This document shows, piece after piece, positions 42,547-51,189 of a DNA stretch of 64,000 nucleotides. A program made the translations under genes and the position numbers. The stretch is from Asticcacaulis aquaticus (GTDB taxonomy: Bacteria > Pseudomonadota > Alphaproteobacteria > Caulobacterales > Caulobacteraceae). The notes below the pieces were generated by a model that was not told where the DNA came from, did not search any database, and was given only the letters and a program-made list of their open reading frames with translations. Each line of letters begins with the position of its first letter. The stretch's first letter is position 1. The DNA is taken from positions 62,001 through 126,000 of the forward strand of contig NZ_JAQQKX010000007.1 in the NCBI RefSeq assembly GCF_028550415.1, written 5' to 3'.

Positions 42547-44361
42547 TTACCAGAACACCGAACCGCCGGTGACGGCTTCGCCGACCAGACGCCGGAACGG
42601 GGCGAACAACTCGCGCCCCAGACCATCGGCTTCCGGCGGTCGCGGGGCCGGGTCGCGCGCCAAAAGTTCCGCCGCATCGCCAAGGAAGTTGAGCGCCCCG
42701 TTTTCGCAATCGACACGCACGATGTCGCCGCTGCGCAGTTTGGAAATAGGGCCGCCGTCGACGGCTTCGGGTGTCAGGTGGATGGCCGCCGTGACCTTGC
42801 CGCTGGCCCCCGACATGCGACCGTCGGACACCAGCGCCACCTTGCGCCCCTGATCGAGCATGGCGGACAGCGAGGGCGTCAAACTGTGCAGTTCGGGCAT
42901 GCCGTTGGCCTTGGGGCCCTGGAACCGCACCACGCAGATGAAGTCGCCCTCAGGCAGGTTCCCGGCCTTGAAGGCGGCCAGAAAATCGTCCTGATCGTCG
43001 AAGACGGCGCATGGCCCTTCGACATATTGGTGCTCGGGCTTCACCGCCGAGACCTTGGTCACCGCGACGCCGAGATTGCCGGTCAGTTCGCGCAGGCCAC
43101 CTTCGGGCGAGAACGGGTTCGACACCGGACGCAGGATGTTTTCATCGAGCGACCGCACCGGGCTGTCCTGCCAGATCAGCTTGCCGTCTTTCAGCGTCGG
43201 CTCCTGACCGTAGGCGCTCAAACCCTTGCCCCAGATGGTGTTGACGTCCTCGTGCAGCAGCCCCGCCGAGAGCAGTTCGCGGATCACGAAGCCAATGCCG
43301 CCCGCCGCGTGGAAGTGGTTCACATCCGCCGAACCGTTCGGATAGACGCGCGCCAGCAACGGCACGACCTTCGACAGGTCGTTGAAATCTTCGGGCGTCA
43401 AAAGGATACCCGCCGCCCGCGCCATAGCCGGCAGGTGCAGGGCGTGGTTGGTCGAACCGCCGGTGGCCAGCAGGCCCACCACGCCGTTGACAATGGCGCG
43501 CTCATCGATGACATCCGCCATGCCGATGGGGTCTTCAGACAGGGCCGAGGCCTTGGCCGCACGTTCGACAGCGGCGCGGGTCAGGGCGTCGCGCAGGTCG
43601 CCGCGTGGCGGCACGAAGGCCGCACCGGGGACGTGCAACCCCATCATCTCCATCAGCATCTGATTGGAATTGGCCGTGCCGTAGAAGGTGCAGGTGCCTT
43701 CGGCGTGGTACGACGCCATCTCAGCGGCCAGCAGGGCGTCGCGCCCGACCTCGCCCTTGGCATAGGCGGTGCGGACCTTGGCCTTTTCCGGATTGGGCAG
43801 GCCCGACGACATCGGCCCCGACGGCACGAAGATGACCGGCAGATGCCCGAAGGCCAGCGACCCCATGACGAGGCCCGGCACGATCTTGTCGCAGATGCCC
43901 AGACACAAAGCCGCATCAAACGCATCGTGGGTCAGGGCGATGGCCGTGCCCATGGCAATCACATCGCGCGAAAACAGCGAGAGTTCCATGCCCGGACGAC
44001 CTTGCGTCACCCCGTCGCACATGGCGGGTACGCCACCCGCAACCTGCGACGTGGCCCCCGCATGACGGGCATAGTCGAGGATCTTTTCCGGATAACGGTA
44101 ATAGGGGGCGTGCGCCGACAGCATGTCGTTGTACGAGGTCACCACGCCGATATTGGGTACCTTATCCAGCGCCAGAGCCAGCTTGTCGTTTTCCGTCATC
44201 GGCGCCGCGATGTGCGCATAGTTGGCGCAGGACAGTTTCTTGCGTCGCGGCTCGCGCAGCCGGTAACGGTCGACGCGCGCCATATATTCGGCACGGGTGG
44301 CTTTGGAGCGCGCGATGATGCGCTCGGTGACGGCTTTCAGGACGGGATTCAACTCGGTCAT
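42547..44361 (-). CDS. edd: Phosphogluconate dehydratase
   Basis: 604 residues, matching the E. coli enzyme (603). IlvD/Edd family with DKIVPGLVMGSLAFGHLP (adjacent cysteine in LCLGICDK is a cluster ligand) and SNQMLMEMMGLHVPGAAF. The phrase SDGRMSGASGKVTAAIH near the C-terminus is also typical. It dehydrates 6-phosphogluconate to KDPG using an iron-sulphur cluster. Coupled to glk. Preceded by pgl with a 25-bp gap. Confidence 0.96.
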   Translation of the reverse strand: MTELNPVLKAVTERIIARSKATRAEYMARVDRYRLREPRRKKLSCANYAHIAAPMTENDKLALALDKVPNIGVVTSYNDMLSAHAPYYRYPEKILDYARHAGATSQVAGGVPAMCDGVTQGRPGMELSLFSRDVIAMGTAIALTHDAFDAALCLGICDKIVPGLVMGSLAFGHLPVIFVPSGPMSSGLPNPEKAKVRTAYAKGEVGRDALLAAEMASYHAEGTCTFYGTANSNQMLMEMMGLHVPGAAFVPPRGDLRDALTRAAVERAAKASALSEDPIGMADVIDERAIVNGVVGLLATGGSTNHALHLPAMARAAGILLTPEDFNDLSKVVPLLARVYPNGSADVNHFHAAGGIGFVIRELLSAGLLHEDVNTIWGKGLSAYGQEPTLKDGKLIWQDSPVRSLDENILRPVSNPFSPEGGLRELTGNLGVAVTKVSAVKPEHQYVEGPCAVFDDQDDFLAAFKAGNLPEGDFICVVRFQGPKANGMPELHSLTPSLSAMLDQGRKVALVSDGRMSGASGKVTAAIHLTPEAVDGGPISKLRSGDIVRVDCENGALNFLGDAAELLARDPAPRPPEADGLGRELFAPFRRLVGEAVTGGSVFW

Positions 44362-44386
44362 TTTTTTATATTTCCTCCCCTTGGTT

Positions 44387-45160
44387 TCAGGGGGCCCAGA
44401 TTATATCGACAGGGCCGGGATATTGACTGAAGAACGCCCCTATCGGAGCCCACTGCGGATCAGGATTCGCGATGGCCGCAGCTAAAGCACTGAGCTTGGC
44501 CTGCCCGGTGATGTACAGCACGATGCGGCGCGAACGGTTGAGCGCCGGAACCGTCAGGGTGATGCGCGGTAGCTTCGGCTCGGCCCCAGTTTCGGAGGCC
44601 GCGACGGGTAGGACCAGCATATCGCTATCGTAAACCTCGTCGTTAATCGGGTGGCCCGGAAAGATCGAGGCGTAGTGTTTGTCCCCGCCCATACCAAGCA
44701 GGGTCAGGTCGAAAGACGGTACATCTTCGCTCAGGTTACGCAACATCGTTTCCGCTTTTTCGGAACAAATGGCTAGGTTGCTTATATCCTGAATCAGGCT
44801 GAGGAAGGTCATGCCTTTTTCAATCACCGTCGCTGCGGCCTCGGCCATCATCTTGCTGTTGGATGAGGCATCATCGAGCGGCACAAAGCGCTCATCGACC
44901 TGAGACAGGGTCACCTTGTCCCACGCCAGATCGAGCGTCGAAAGCTGTTCATACACCGGCTTGGGCGTGCCGCCCCCGGCCCCTATCCACAGCGCCTTGC
45001 CGCGCTCGGTTATGGCCGTAGAGAGCGCATTCTCAATGAGACGCAATACAACAAACACGGCACCGTCCGGGTCATCATAGACACGAACATTGACGGTCCC
45101 CGCAGGCCCTTCAAGCGGATAGACCCTGTTCCAGCGTGACTGAAGGATCTCCTCAGTCAT
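44387..45160 (-). CDS. pgl: 6-phosphogluconolactonase with a divergent active-site motif
   Basis: 257 residues from the ATG at 45158-45160, overlapping the zwf stop by 8 bases. N-terminal GAGGGTPKPVYEQLS and VTLSQVDERFVPLDDASSNS match the SugarP-isomerase-like lactonase fold. The usual G-x-D-G-H-T-A-S motif reads GMGGDKHYASIFPGH: Gly and Thr are replaced by Lys and Tyr, while Asp and His are kept. It hydrolyses 6-phosphogluconolactone between Zwf and Edd. Operon position confirms the assignment. Confidence 0.93.
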   Translation of the reverse strand: MTEEILQSRWNRVYPLEGPAGTVNVRVYDDPDGAVFVVLRLIENALSTAITERGKALWIGAGGGTPKPVYEQLSTLDLAWDKVTLSQVDERFVPLDDASSNSKMMAEAAATVIEKGMTFLSLIQDISNLAICSEKAETMLRNLSEDVPSFDLTLLGMGGDKHYASIFPGHPINDEVYDSDMLVLPVAASETGAEPKLPRITLTVPALNRSRRIVLYITGQAKLSALAAAIANPDPQWAPIGAFFSQYPGPVDIIWAP

Positions 45161-46634
45161 TCCACACCCGCTTATCGCGCTCCAGCAGCATGTGCGCGCT
45201 GATCGGTCCGTTCGAGCCCGCCGGATAGAGCTGCGGTTTCGGATAGGCTTCGGCCCACGCCGCCGAAATGCCGTCGATCCACGTCCATGCGGCCTCGACC
45301 TCATCCCGACGCACGAAGGCCGCATTATTACCGTTCAGCGCATCGAGGATCAGGCGCTCATAGGCGATGCGGCGACGCGACGGCTTATCGCCGTTCGAAT
45401 CGAAGGCATTGGTGAGCGACAGCGACAGATCGAGCGGTTGCAATTGCATCCCGTCGGCGCTCAGGCCGGGGGCCTTGTTCATGACGGTCAGCTTGATGTC
45501 TTCGTCGGGTTGCAGACGGATAACCAGCCGGTTCGGCTGCGCCGCCGCCCCGAAGATCGAGTGCGGCACGGCGCGGAACTGAATGACGATCTCGGTCGTC
45601 CGCGACGGCAACGCTTTACCCGTGCGCAGATAGAACGGCGTGCCGGACCAGCGCCAGTTGGCGACCTCGGCCTTGATGGCGACATAGGTTTCGGTATTGG
45701 ACGGTGATCCTTTTTCGGCCTCGTAGCCGGCGACCTGATGGCCCTCGGCGAAGCCCGCGCCGTACTGACCGCGCGCCGTGACCTCCTTCACCACATCAGC
45801 GGTGATCGGTTTCAGCGAGCGCAACACCTTGACCTTTTCGTCGCGCAGGGCGTCGGAATTGAAGTTCGACGGCGGCTCCATGGCCAGCAGACAGACCAGT
45901 TGCAGCAGGTGGTTCTGCACCATGTCGCGCAGGGCGCCGTAGTCGTCGTAATAGCCGAGGCGGTCGCCGGTGCCGACGGTTTCCGACACGGTGACCTGAA
46001 CGTGATCGATCGACTGCGCGTTCCACAGCGGCTCGAACACCGTATTGGCGAAGCGCAGCGCCAACAGGTTCTGCACCGTTTCCTTGCCCAGATAGTGGTC
46101 GATGCGGAAGGTGCGCGTCTCCTCGAACGCATGGGCGACCGAGTCGTTGATCACCTTCGACGAGGCCAGATCACGGCCCAGCGGCTTTTCGATAATGACG
46201 CGGTTCGGCGCGCGACTGAGGCCTGCGGTTTCCAGATGCTCGCAGATCGGCTTGAACAGGGTCGGCGATACCGACAGGAAATAGACGATATCGAGGGTGT
46301 CGATGTCGCCCAATTCGGCCTTGAGTTTGTTGCCCCATTCGGGGTCCGAGGCGTCGAGCGCCACGTGGCTGACGCGCTTCAGGAACCGGTCGAGCGTCCC
46401 GTCTTCGAGGTCTTTGTTGATGCGCTTTTCGATCGCGCCCTGAACCCGGCCGAGGAATTCCGTTTTGGCCACGGCTTCGCGGGCAACAGAGACGACGCGC
46501 AGATCGTCCGACAGGAACCCGTCCTGATCGAGCATGGCCAGAGACGGCCACAACATGCGCAAGGCCAGATCGCCGGTGCCGCCGACAAGGACGAACACGG
46601 GTTGACGCGCGGGAGACAGTTTCGATGGAGACAC
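45153..46634 (-). CDS. zwf: Glucose-6-phosphate 1-dehydrogenase
   Basis: 493 residues from a GTG start with AGGAA 7 bases upstream. Coenzyme motif LVGGTGDLALRMLWPSL (usually GASGDLA) and the substrate motif FRIDHYLGKETVQNLLALRF are present. It oxidises glucose-6-phosphate to the lactone with NAD(P). First gene of the operon zwf-pgl-edd-glk-eda. The candidate LacI operator lies about 85 bp upstream. Confidence 0.97.
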   Translation of the reverse strand: MSPSKLSPARQPVFVLVGGTGDLALRMLWPSLAMLDQDGFLSDDLRVVSVAREAVAKTEFLGRVQGAIEKRINKDLEDGTLDRFLKRVSHVALDASDPEWGNKLKAELGDIDTLDIVYFLSVSPTLFKPICEHLETAGLSRAPNRVIIEKPLGRDLASSKVINDSVAHAFEETRTFRIDHYLGKETVQNLLALRFANTVFEPLWNAQSIDHVQVTVSETVGTGDRLGYYDDYGALRDMVQNHLLQLVCLLAMEPPSNFNSDALRDEKVKVLRSLKPITADVVKEVTARGQYGAGFAEGHQVAGYEAEKGSPSNTETYVAIKAEVANWRWSGTPFYLRTGKALPSRTTEIVIQFRAVPHSIFGAAAQPNRLVIRLQPDEDIKLTVMNKAPGLSADGMQLQPLDLSLSLTNAFDSNGDKPSRRRIAYERLILDALNGNNAAFVRRDEVEAAWTWIDGISAAWAEAYPKPQLYPAGSNGPISAHMLLERDKRVWND

Positions 46635-46716
46635 GTTTTGATTCCTGGATCGCTACCTTGTGACGCTTGACCTTATATGCCTTCCCTTAAGGAAATGCGA
46701 TCATTCAACGCAACAC

Positions 46717-46730
46717 TGACAACGCTGTCA
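46717..46730. promoter_or_regulatory. Candidate LacI-type operator upstream of zwf
   Basis: TGACAACGCTGTCA has TGACA / TGTCA half sites around a central CG, typical of LacI-family operators. It lies 83 bp before the zwf GTG. The cognate regulator is probably encoded at 39808-40854. Confidence 0.6.
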
Positions 46731-46852
46731 TAAGCCTTCCGCGTCACCGGGTCAAGCCGGTATTTTTATACGGTACGCAAACCTAGGCCCAACGATGTTA
46801 AAAGGCGATATAGAACCGGTTGGCGGCGGGAGGCAAGGCTAATCCCCACTTT

Positions 46853-46914
46853 ACGCCCCCGGCGTGCCGGGGGAGGTGGATGCGAAACCTTGGGTTCGCA
46901 GACGGAGGGGGGCT
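46853..46914 (+). repeat. Left palindromic element at the second DUF559 locus
   Basis: ACGCCCCCGGCGTGCCGGGG is the outer palindrome, followed by GAGGTGGA, the inner hairpin TGCGAAACC..GGTTCGCA and GACGGAGGGGGGC. The stop codon of the DUF559 frame (46913-46915) overlaps its inner end. Confidence 0.8.
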
Positions 46915-47271
46915 AACGCAGGTCTTTTAACCGCTCCGCCGCCAACCGGTACACGCCGTCGGCCACCTCATCGGCATTACGATAGATATCCGACGCATTG
47001 ATACGATAGGTCTCGATGCCTTGAGATTTCAGCCATTCGTCGCGGCGGACATCCTTTTCAGCAACATTTTCGAGACCATGCTGCTGACCATCGACCTCGA
47101 CCGCAAGTTTGGCCTTAAAGCAATACATATCCAGCACATACGGACCCACCGCATATTGCCGTCGAAATACCGGACCACCGTCCTGACGCACCTTGAGCCG
47201 GTCCCACAGCATGAACTCCGGCGGTGTCAGTTTTCGACGGAGCGTTCTGGCAGAGTGTATTTCGGCGTCAT
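46913..47271 (-). pseudogene. DUF559 endonuclease-fold gene with an N-terminal frameshift
   Basis: From the ATG at 47269-47271 the first codons read MTPKYTL. The homologous ARTLRRKLTPPEFMLWDRLK then continues in another frame. Restoring one G after CTG (CTGCCAGA to CTGGCCAGA near 47251) joins them and aligns with TRKTALARQMRKALTQPEW of the intact gene at 30771-31142. The core VGPYVLDMYCFKAKLAVEVD is intact. An internal ATG at 47212 could still give a 99-residue protein. Flanked by palindromic elements whose outer ends face away, as at the first locus. Confidence 0.75.
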
Positions 47272-47280
47272 CTACCCGAG

Positions 47281-47339
47281 CCCCCCCTCCGTCTTTTTAG
47301 CTTCGCTAAAAATCCACCTCCCCCGGCACGCCGGGGGAG
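47281..47339 (-). repeat. Right palindromic element at the second DUF559 locus
   Basis: CCCCCCCTCCGTC, inner hairpin TTTTTAGCTTCGCTAAAAA, TCCACCTCC and outer palindrome CCCCCGGCACGCCGGGGG. Inverse orientation to 46853-46914. Confidence 0.8.
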
Positions 47340-47359
47340 TAGCAACTTCCCCTAACTTT

Positions 47360-47419
47360 ACGCCCCCAGTTTACTGGGGGAGGTGGCGTTGAACGCAGTG
47401 AAACGACGGAGGGGGGCTA
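47360..47419 (+). repeat. Third palindromic element downstream of ppc
   Basis: ACGCCCCCAGTTTACTGGGG, GAGGTGGCG, inner hairpin-like GTTGAACGCAGTGAAAC and GACGGAGGGGGGCTAA. Same orientation as 46853-46914, 36 bp from the ppc stop. It is a tandem neighbour of the second DUF559 unit. Confidence 0.8.
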
Positions 47420-47455
47420 ACTCAGCTTGCCAAACACTCCCCTACCATAATCAAA

Positions 47456-50128
47456 TCACCCCGTGTTCCTGAGCGCCGACGCAATCCCGTTGACCGTCAA
47501 TTGCATGGCCAGCTTGACCAGCTTGTGCTTGTTGCCATCGCGGCGCTTTTTCAGCAGCTTGACCTGCATCCGGTTCAACGTCTGCAACAGACCGTGCGAG
47601 CGCGCGATCGAACCGCGCAGCTGTTCGTGCGTCGAGAGCAGCGTGCCCGACTTGCGGATACGCTTGGCCAGCGCCGTCATCTCTTCGTGCTCGGTGCGGA
47701 TGGTGGCGAAGATGCGCTTCGCCTCTTCCGGCTCCGCCGCCATGTCGGCATAGAGCGCGGCGATTTCCATATCGGACTTGGCCAGCGCCATTTCCATATT
47801 GGCCAGGAAGACCTCGAAGAAGTCCCACTCGTTGCACATGTCGATCAGGGTTTGATCGTCGACGCCCAGCTTTTTCACCGCCGCGTTGAAGCCGTAAAAG
47901 CCCGGCAGGACCATGCGCGACTGCGACCACGAAAAGACCCACGGAATGGCGCGCAGGTCCTCGATCTTGCCCGACGCCGTCCGCGAGGCGGGGCGCGAGC
48001 CGATCTTGAGGTCGGTCAGTTCCGCCACCGGCGTCGCCGTGCGGAAGAAGCTGAGGAAGTGCGGATCGTCATAGACCAGCCCGCGATAGGCCTCGAACGA
48101 CGCCTGACACAACTGCTCCATCAGCGGCGTGTATTTCGCCTCGGCCTCGGCTTCGCGTTGTTCGTCCGCGGTCTTTTCCACGCTCGGCAGCGAGGCGAGG
48201 AAGACGGCGGCGGCAAAAGAATCGAGCGTCTTGCCCGCCGTGACCTTGTTGCCGAACTTGCGCGCGATCATTTCGCCCTGTTCGGTGACACGGATCTGAC
48301 CGCCGACCGTCCCTTCGGGTTGCGCCAGAATGGCGGCGAACGACGGCCCGCCCCCGCGACCGACAGACCCACCGCGACCGTGGAACAGGCGCAGCGCCAC
48401 GCCCTTCTGCTGACAGACGGCCTTGACCGCCGACGACGCCTTGTGCAGCGACCAGCGCGACGCCGTGTAGCCGCCGTCCTTGTTCGAGTCGGAATAGCCG
48501 AGCATGACCTCCTGAATCGCCGGGCGGCCCAGCAGCGAGCGCATGGCCGGCAGCCCCAGCCAGCGCTTCATGATGTCGGGCGCGGCCTCAAGGTCTTCGA
48601 TGGTTTCGAACAAAGGCGCGACGTGGATCATGGTGTGCGGCGACGGCCCGCCATAGACGAGGCCCGCCTGCTTCATCAGGACCAGCGGTTCGAGGATGTC
48701 GGACACCGACTTGGCCATCGAAATGACGTAAGAGCCGATGGCGTCGGGACCGAAGGTGCGGATGACCTCGGCGGCGGCATCGACGATCTTGAGCTCGCGC
48801 CGCGTCTCGTCCGAATATTTGGCAAACGGCCAGCGCAGCAGACGGTCATTGGTCAGTTCGGCGACCAGGGCCGAGACGCGCTCGTTTTCCGACAGCGACG
48901 AATAGTCGAGCAGTTCCGACGACTGCGCGAACAGTTCGGCGATGACCCGCTCATGCACGGCCGAGTTCTGACGCATGTCGAGCGACAGCAGGTGGAAACC
49001 GCACGAGCGGGCGATCTGAATGGTGGTTTTCAGCGTCCGCCCGATCAGGCGCTTGCCGCCGTGCGCCACCAGCGAGTCGCGCATGATCAGCAGGTCGGCG
49101 ATGAAATTGTCGGCGGTTTCATAGGCGCCAGCCAGCGGCGTCGCCAGCGGGTGCGGCACCTTGAGGATGTTCTGCGACGTGGCCGCCAGACGTGCCTTGA
49201 TATAGGTGATGGCGCGGCGATAGGGTTCATCGACGCGGTGGACATTGGTTTCCGACGACTTGCGCGCCAGTTCCAGCAGCGCATCCGACACCGGCGCCAG
49301 TTCCTCCGACAGGGTCAGCTCCATATCCAGCTTGTCGAGCTGCTGGAAATAGAAGCCCAGCACCAGCTTGGCCTGACTGTGGAAGGCATAGTTCATCGTC
49401 GTGTCGTCGACGTGCGGGTGGCCGTCGCGGTCGCCGCCGATCCACGAGCCGAGCTTGAGCACCTTGGGCAGTTCGCCTTCGAGCTGAATTTCGCGGCCCC
49501 AGTCACCGTAAAGCTCGGTCAGGGCGGGCAGGATGGCACGGCGCACCGCCCCCAGCGAATTCTGGATTTCGTCAGCAACCGTGATGCGTTCGGGACGGTT
49601 GAGGCGCGTATTGAACAGCAGCGCCACGGCGCGATAGAGGTCTTCTTCCAGCGTCACCTTTTCCGAAGCGCGGGTCGAGTTTTCGAATTGCGAAAGGAAC
49701 TGCGTGATGTCGTATTCGCGTTCGACGACCGAGGCGCGGCGCATTTCGGTCGGGTGAGCCGTAAAGACCGGAGAGGCGAGAATGCCGTTCAGGGTATCCT
49801 CGATCTCCTGCTGGCTATGGCCCTTGTCGCGGGCGATCTTGACGGCGTGCGCCAGCGTGATGGCCTCCTGCGTGCCGGGGAAGGTCTCGACGCGCTTGAG
49901 GTTGGCCACGTCCTCGGAAAGCACCGTTAGGGTCGACAGGCAGGTCAGGATGCGTGCGGCGTGGGCGGCCTCGGATTCGCTTAAGGAGTCGACATCGAAC
50001 TCGGCGGTGCGCAGGGCGTCAATCTTGGTCAGGACCCCGGCCCGCCCGAATTCGGCCACGGCCTCATTCAGGAACCCCTCCAGCATGGCGGTGTTTTGCT
50101 TGACATGGTCGATCATGGCGTCCGTCAT
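47456..50128 (-). CDS. ppc: Phosphoenolpyruvate carboxylase
   Basis: 890 residues. Active-site motifs VFTAHPTEMRRASVVERE and VMLGYSDSNKDGGYTAS are complete, as are FHGRGGSVGRGGGPSFAAIL and FSWSQSRMVLPGFYG. The C-terminus LTVNGIASALRNTG is typical. It carboxylates PEP to oxaloacetate and refills the citric acid cycle when glucose is metabolised through the Entner-Doudoroff route encoded nearby. The ATG at 50128 is used; an ATG four codons later is possible. Length is normal. Confidence 0.97.
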   Translation of the reverse strand: MTDAMIDHVKQNTAMLEGFLNEAVAEFGRAGVLTKIDALRTAEFDVDSLSESEAAHAARILTCLSTLTVLSEDVANLKRVETFPGTQEAITLAHAVKIARDKGHSQQEIEDTLNGILASPVFTAHPTEMRRASVVEREYDITQFLSQFENSTRASEKVTLEEDLYRAVALLFNTRLNRPERITVADEIQNSLGAVRRAILPALTELYGDWGREIQLEGELPKVLKLGSWIGGDRDGHPHVDDTTMNYAFHSQAKLVLGFYFQQLDKLDMELTLSEELAPVSDALLELARKSSETNVHRVDEPYRRAITYIKARLAATSQNILKVPHPLATPLAGAYETADNFIADLLIMRDSLVAHGGKRLIGRTLKTTIQIARSCGFHLLSLDMRQNSAVHERVIAELFAQSSELLDYSSLSENERVSALVAELTNDRLLRWPFAKYSDETRRELKIVDAAAEVIRTFGPDAIGSYVISMAKSVSDILEPLVLMKQAGLVYGGPSPHTMIHVAPLFETIEDLEAAPDIMKRWLGLPAMRSLLGRPAIQEVMLGYSDSNKDGGYTASRWSLHKASSAVKAVCQQKGVALRLFHGRGGSVGRGGGPSFAAILAQPEGTVGGQIRVTEQGEMIARKFGNKVTAGKTLDSFAAAVFLASLPSVEKTADEQREAEAEAKYTPLMEQLCQASFEAYRGLVYDDPHFLSFFRTATPVAELTDLKIGSRPASRTASGKIEDLRAIPWVFSWSQSRMVLPGFYGFNAAVKKLGVDDQTLIDMCNEWDFFEVFLANMEMALAKSDMEIAALYADMAAEPEEAKRIFATIRTEHEEMTALAKRIRKSGTLLSTHEQLRGSIARSHGLLQTLNRMQVKLLKKRRDGNKHKLVKLAMQLTVNGIASALRNTG

Positions 50129-50489
50129 CGGCAGGCCCCTTACACTCTCGGCAGATCAGTTGTTTGGCTTGGGGGTCGCAGGCGCGGCCGCCGTCGCAGG
50201 CGGCAGGGACGGCGTCAGCCGGGTCACGCTGGCGCGCACCGGAGGCCTCCCTCAAGTCGGATATTCTCCAAACTAGCGCAAAATTTGTGCGCCGCAAGGC
50301 AAGTTTCCGCCCCATTTTGTCAGAGTTATTAATATTGCAAACAATTACAAATGCTTGCCGTGATACCGCTGTCAAAAAATTTTGCAGACAGTGTAAATAC
50401 CTGACTTCACACAGGAAAAGCGGTTTTAATTGAAACCATAAAGTTAGCGCTACCATAACCCAGCATGGATTAAAGGCGACCCATTTACA

Positions 50490-50504
50490 TTGAACGTCGT
50501 TCAA
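50490..50504. promoter_or_regulatory. TetR operator site D
   Basis: TTGAACGTCGTTCAA is the exact reverse complement of site B (12118-12132) upstream of tetR. Confidence 0.7.
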
Positions 50505-50511
50505 ATAATTA

Positions 50512-50526
50512 TTGAACAATGTTCAA
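50512..50526. promoter_or_regulatory. TetR operator site E
   Basis: TTGAACAATGTTCAA is the reverse complement of site C except for one flanking base. Centre-to-centre distance to site D is 22 bp, as between sites B and C. The gene start is 37 bp downstream, so binding would block its promoter. Confidence 0.7.
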
Positions 50527-50562
50527 TATTGTGCTGCAATGGAAGTCTCACGGGAGGACGGG

Positions 50563-51189
50563 ATGATGACCAATACAACCATAGCCGCGCTGGCGCTTTT
50601 GGCCTTTTTATCGACCACCGCCGGTCACGCTCAGGACCGCAGCGGTCCGGCGGCCAACATCGCGGACTGCGTCTGGGACCACGTCGCCGACAGCGACAAG
50701 ACGATGTTTCTGGCGCACTATACCGGCAGGGGCGGCCTGCGCGAACGGATGAACCGGGCAACCGCCGGGCTTGGGCCGCGCGATGCCGCCCTTCAGGCCG
50801 CCTATGCCGAATGCGACGCCACGCCGGGGGTTCCCAAACCGTGGCGGACAGCGCTCATCGGCAGCCGCGCCATCCAGTACGGGGCCGCTCACCGGCTCAT
50901 GGAAACCCGGCGGTTGAGCCGTGACGCCCTCGATGCCCTGTGGGACGACGCGCCCCCCGCGACGCGTGAGTGTTTTATGGCCAATGCAGCGAAAGTTTTC
51001 GGGCCCTCGCCCAAATCCTGTTCCGATCCGAAGGCCAGCACCTGGTTCGCCGACGCCTTGTCGCTTTCGCTCCAAAAGGCGGAAGACCGTGACGCCATCG
51101 CCGAGTTGCTGATTTTCATGAACGCCAAGGCGCAGGAAGACTGGGCGGTTACCCTGATCGGCGAATACCACCGACGTAATCCGGCTTAA
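50563..51189 (+). CDS. Secreted protein of unknown function, probable target of the TetR regulator
   Basis: 208 residues from the ATG at 50563, with GGGAGG upstream; the next codon is also ATG. The signal peptide (IAALALLAFLSTTAGHAQ) suggests export. The mature part is helical, with five cysteines (ADCVWD, AECDA, RECFM, KSCSD and others). No family is recognised. The operator pair D/E, matching the pair at tetR 38 kb away, makes control by that regulator likely. The stop overlaps that of the convergent haemoglobin gene by 3 bases. Confidence 0.75.
   Translation: MMTNTTIAALALLAFLSTTAGHAQDRSGPAANIADCVWDHVADSDKTMFLAHYTGRGGLRERMNRATAGLGPRDAALQAAYAECDATPGVPKPWRTALIGSRAIQYGAAHRLMETRRLSRDALDALWDDAPPATRECFMANAAKVFGPSPKSCSDPKASTWFADALSLSLQKAEDRDAIAELLIFMNAKAQEDWAVTLIGEYHRRNPA

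Larger units (their letters stand above)
50129..50562. other. Regulatory intergenic region between ppc and the secreted-protein gene
   Basis: 434 bp between divergent genes. The ppc-proximal part holds a GCGCAAAATTTGTGCGC palindrome at 50276-50292. A relatively AT-rich stretch follows, then the operator pair at 50490-50526 directly before the secreted-protein gene. No RNA gene was recognised. Confidence 0.5.

Noticed and set aside
42436-44430. 664-codon plus-strand frame opposite edd
   Set aside because: Antisense to edd, with low-information His/Arg/Gly-rich translation. The edd reading has clear family motifs.
47501-49930. 809-codon plus-strand frame opposite ppc
   Set aside because: Antisense shadow of ppc; all PEP carboxylase motifs are on the minus strand.
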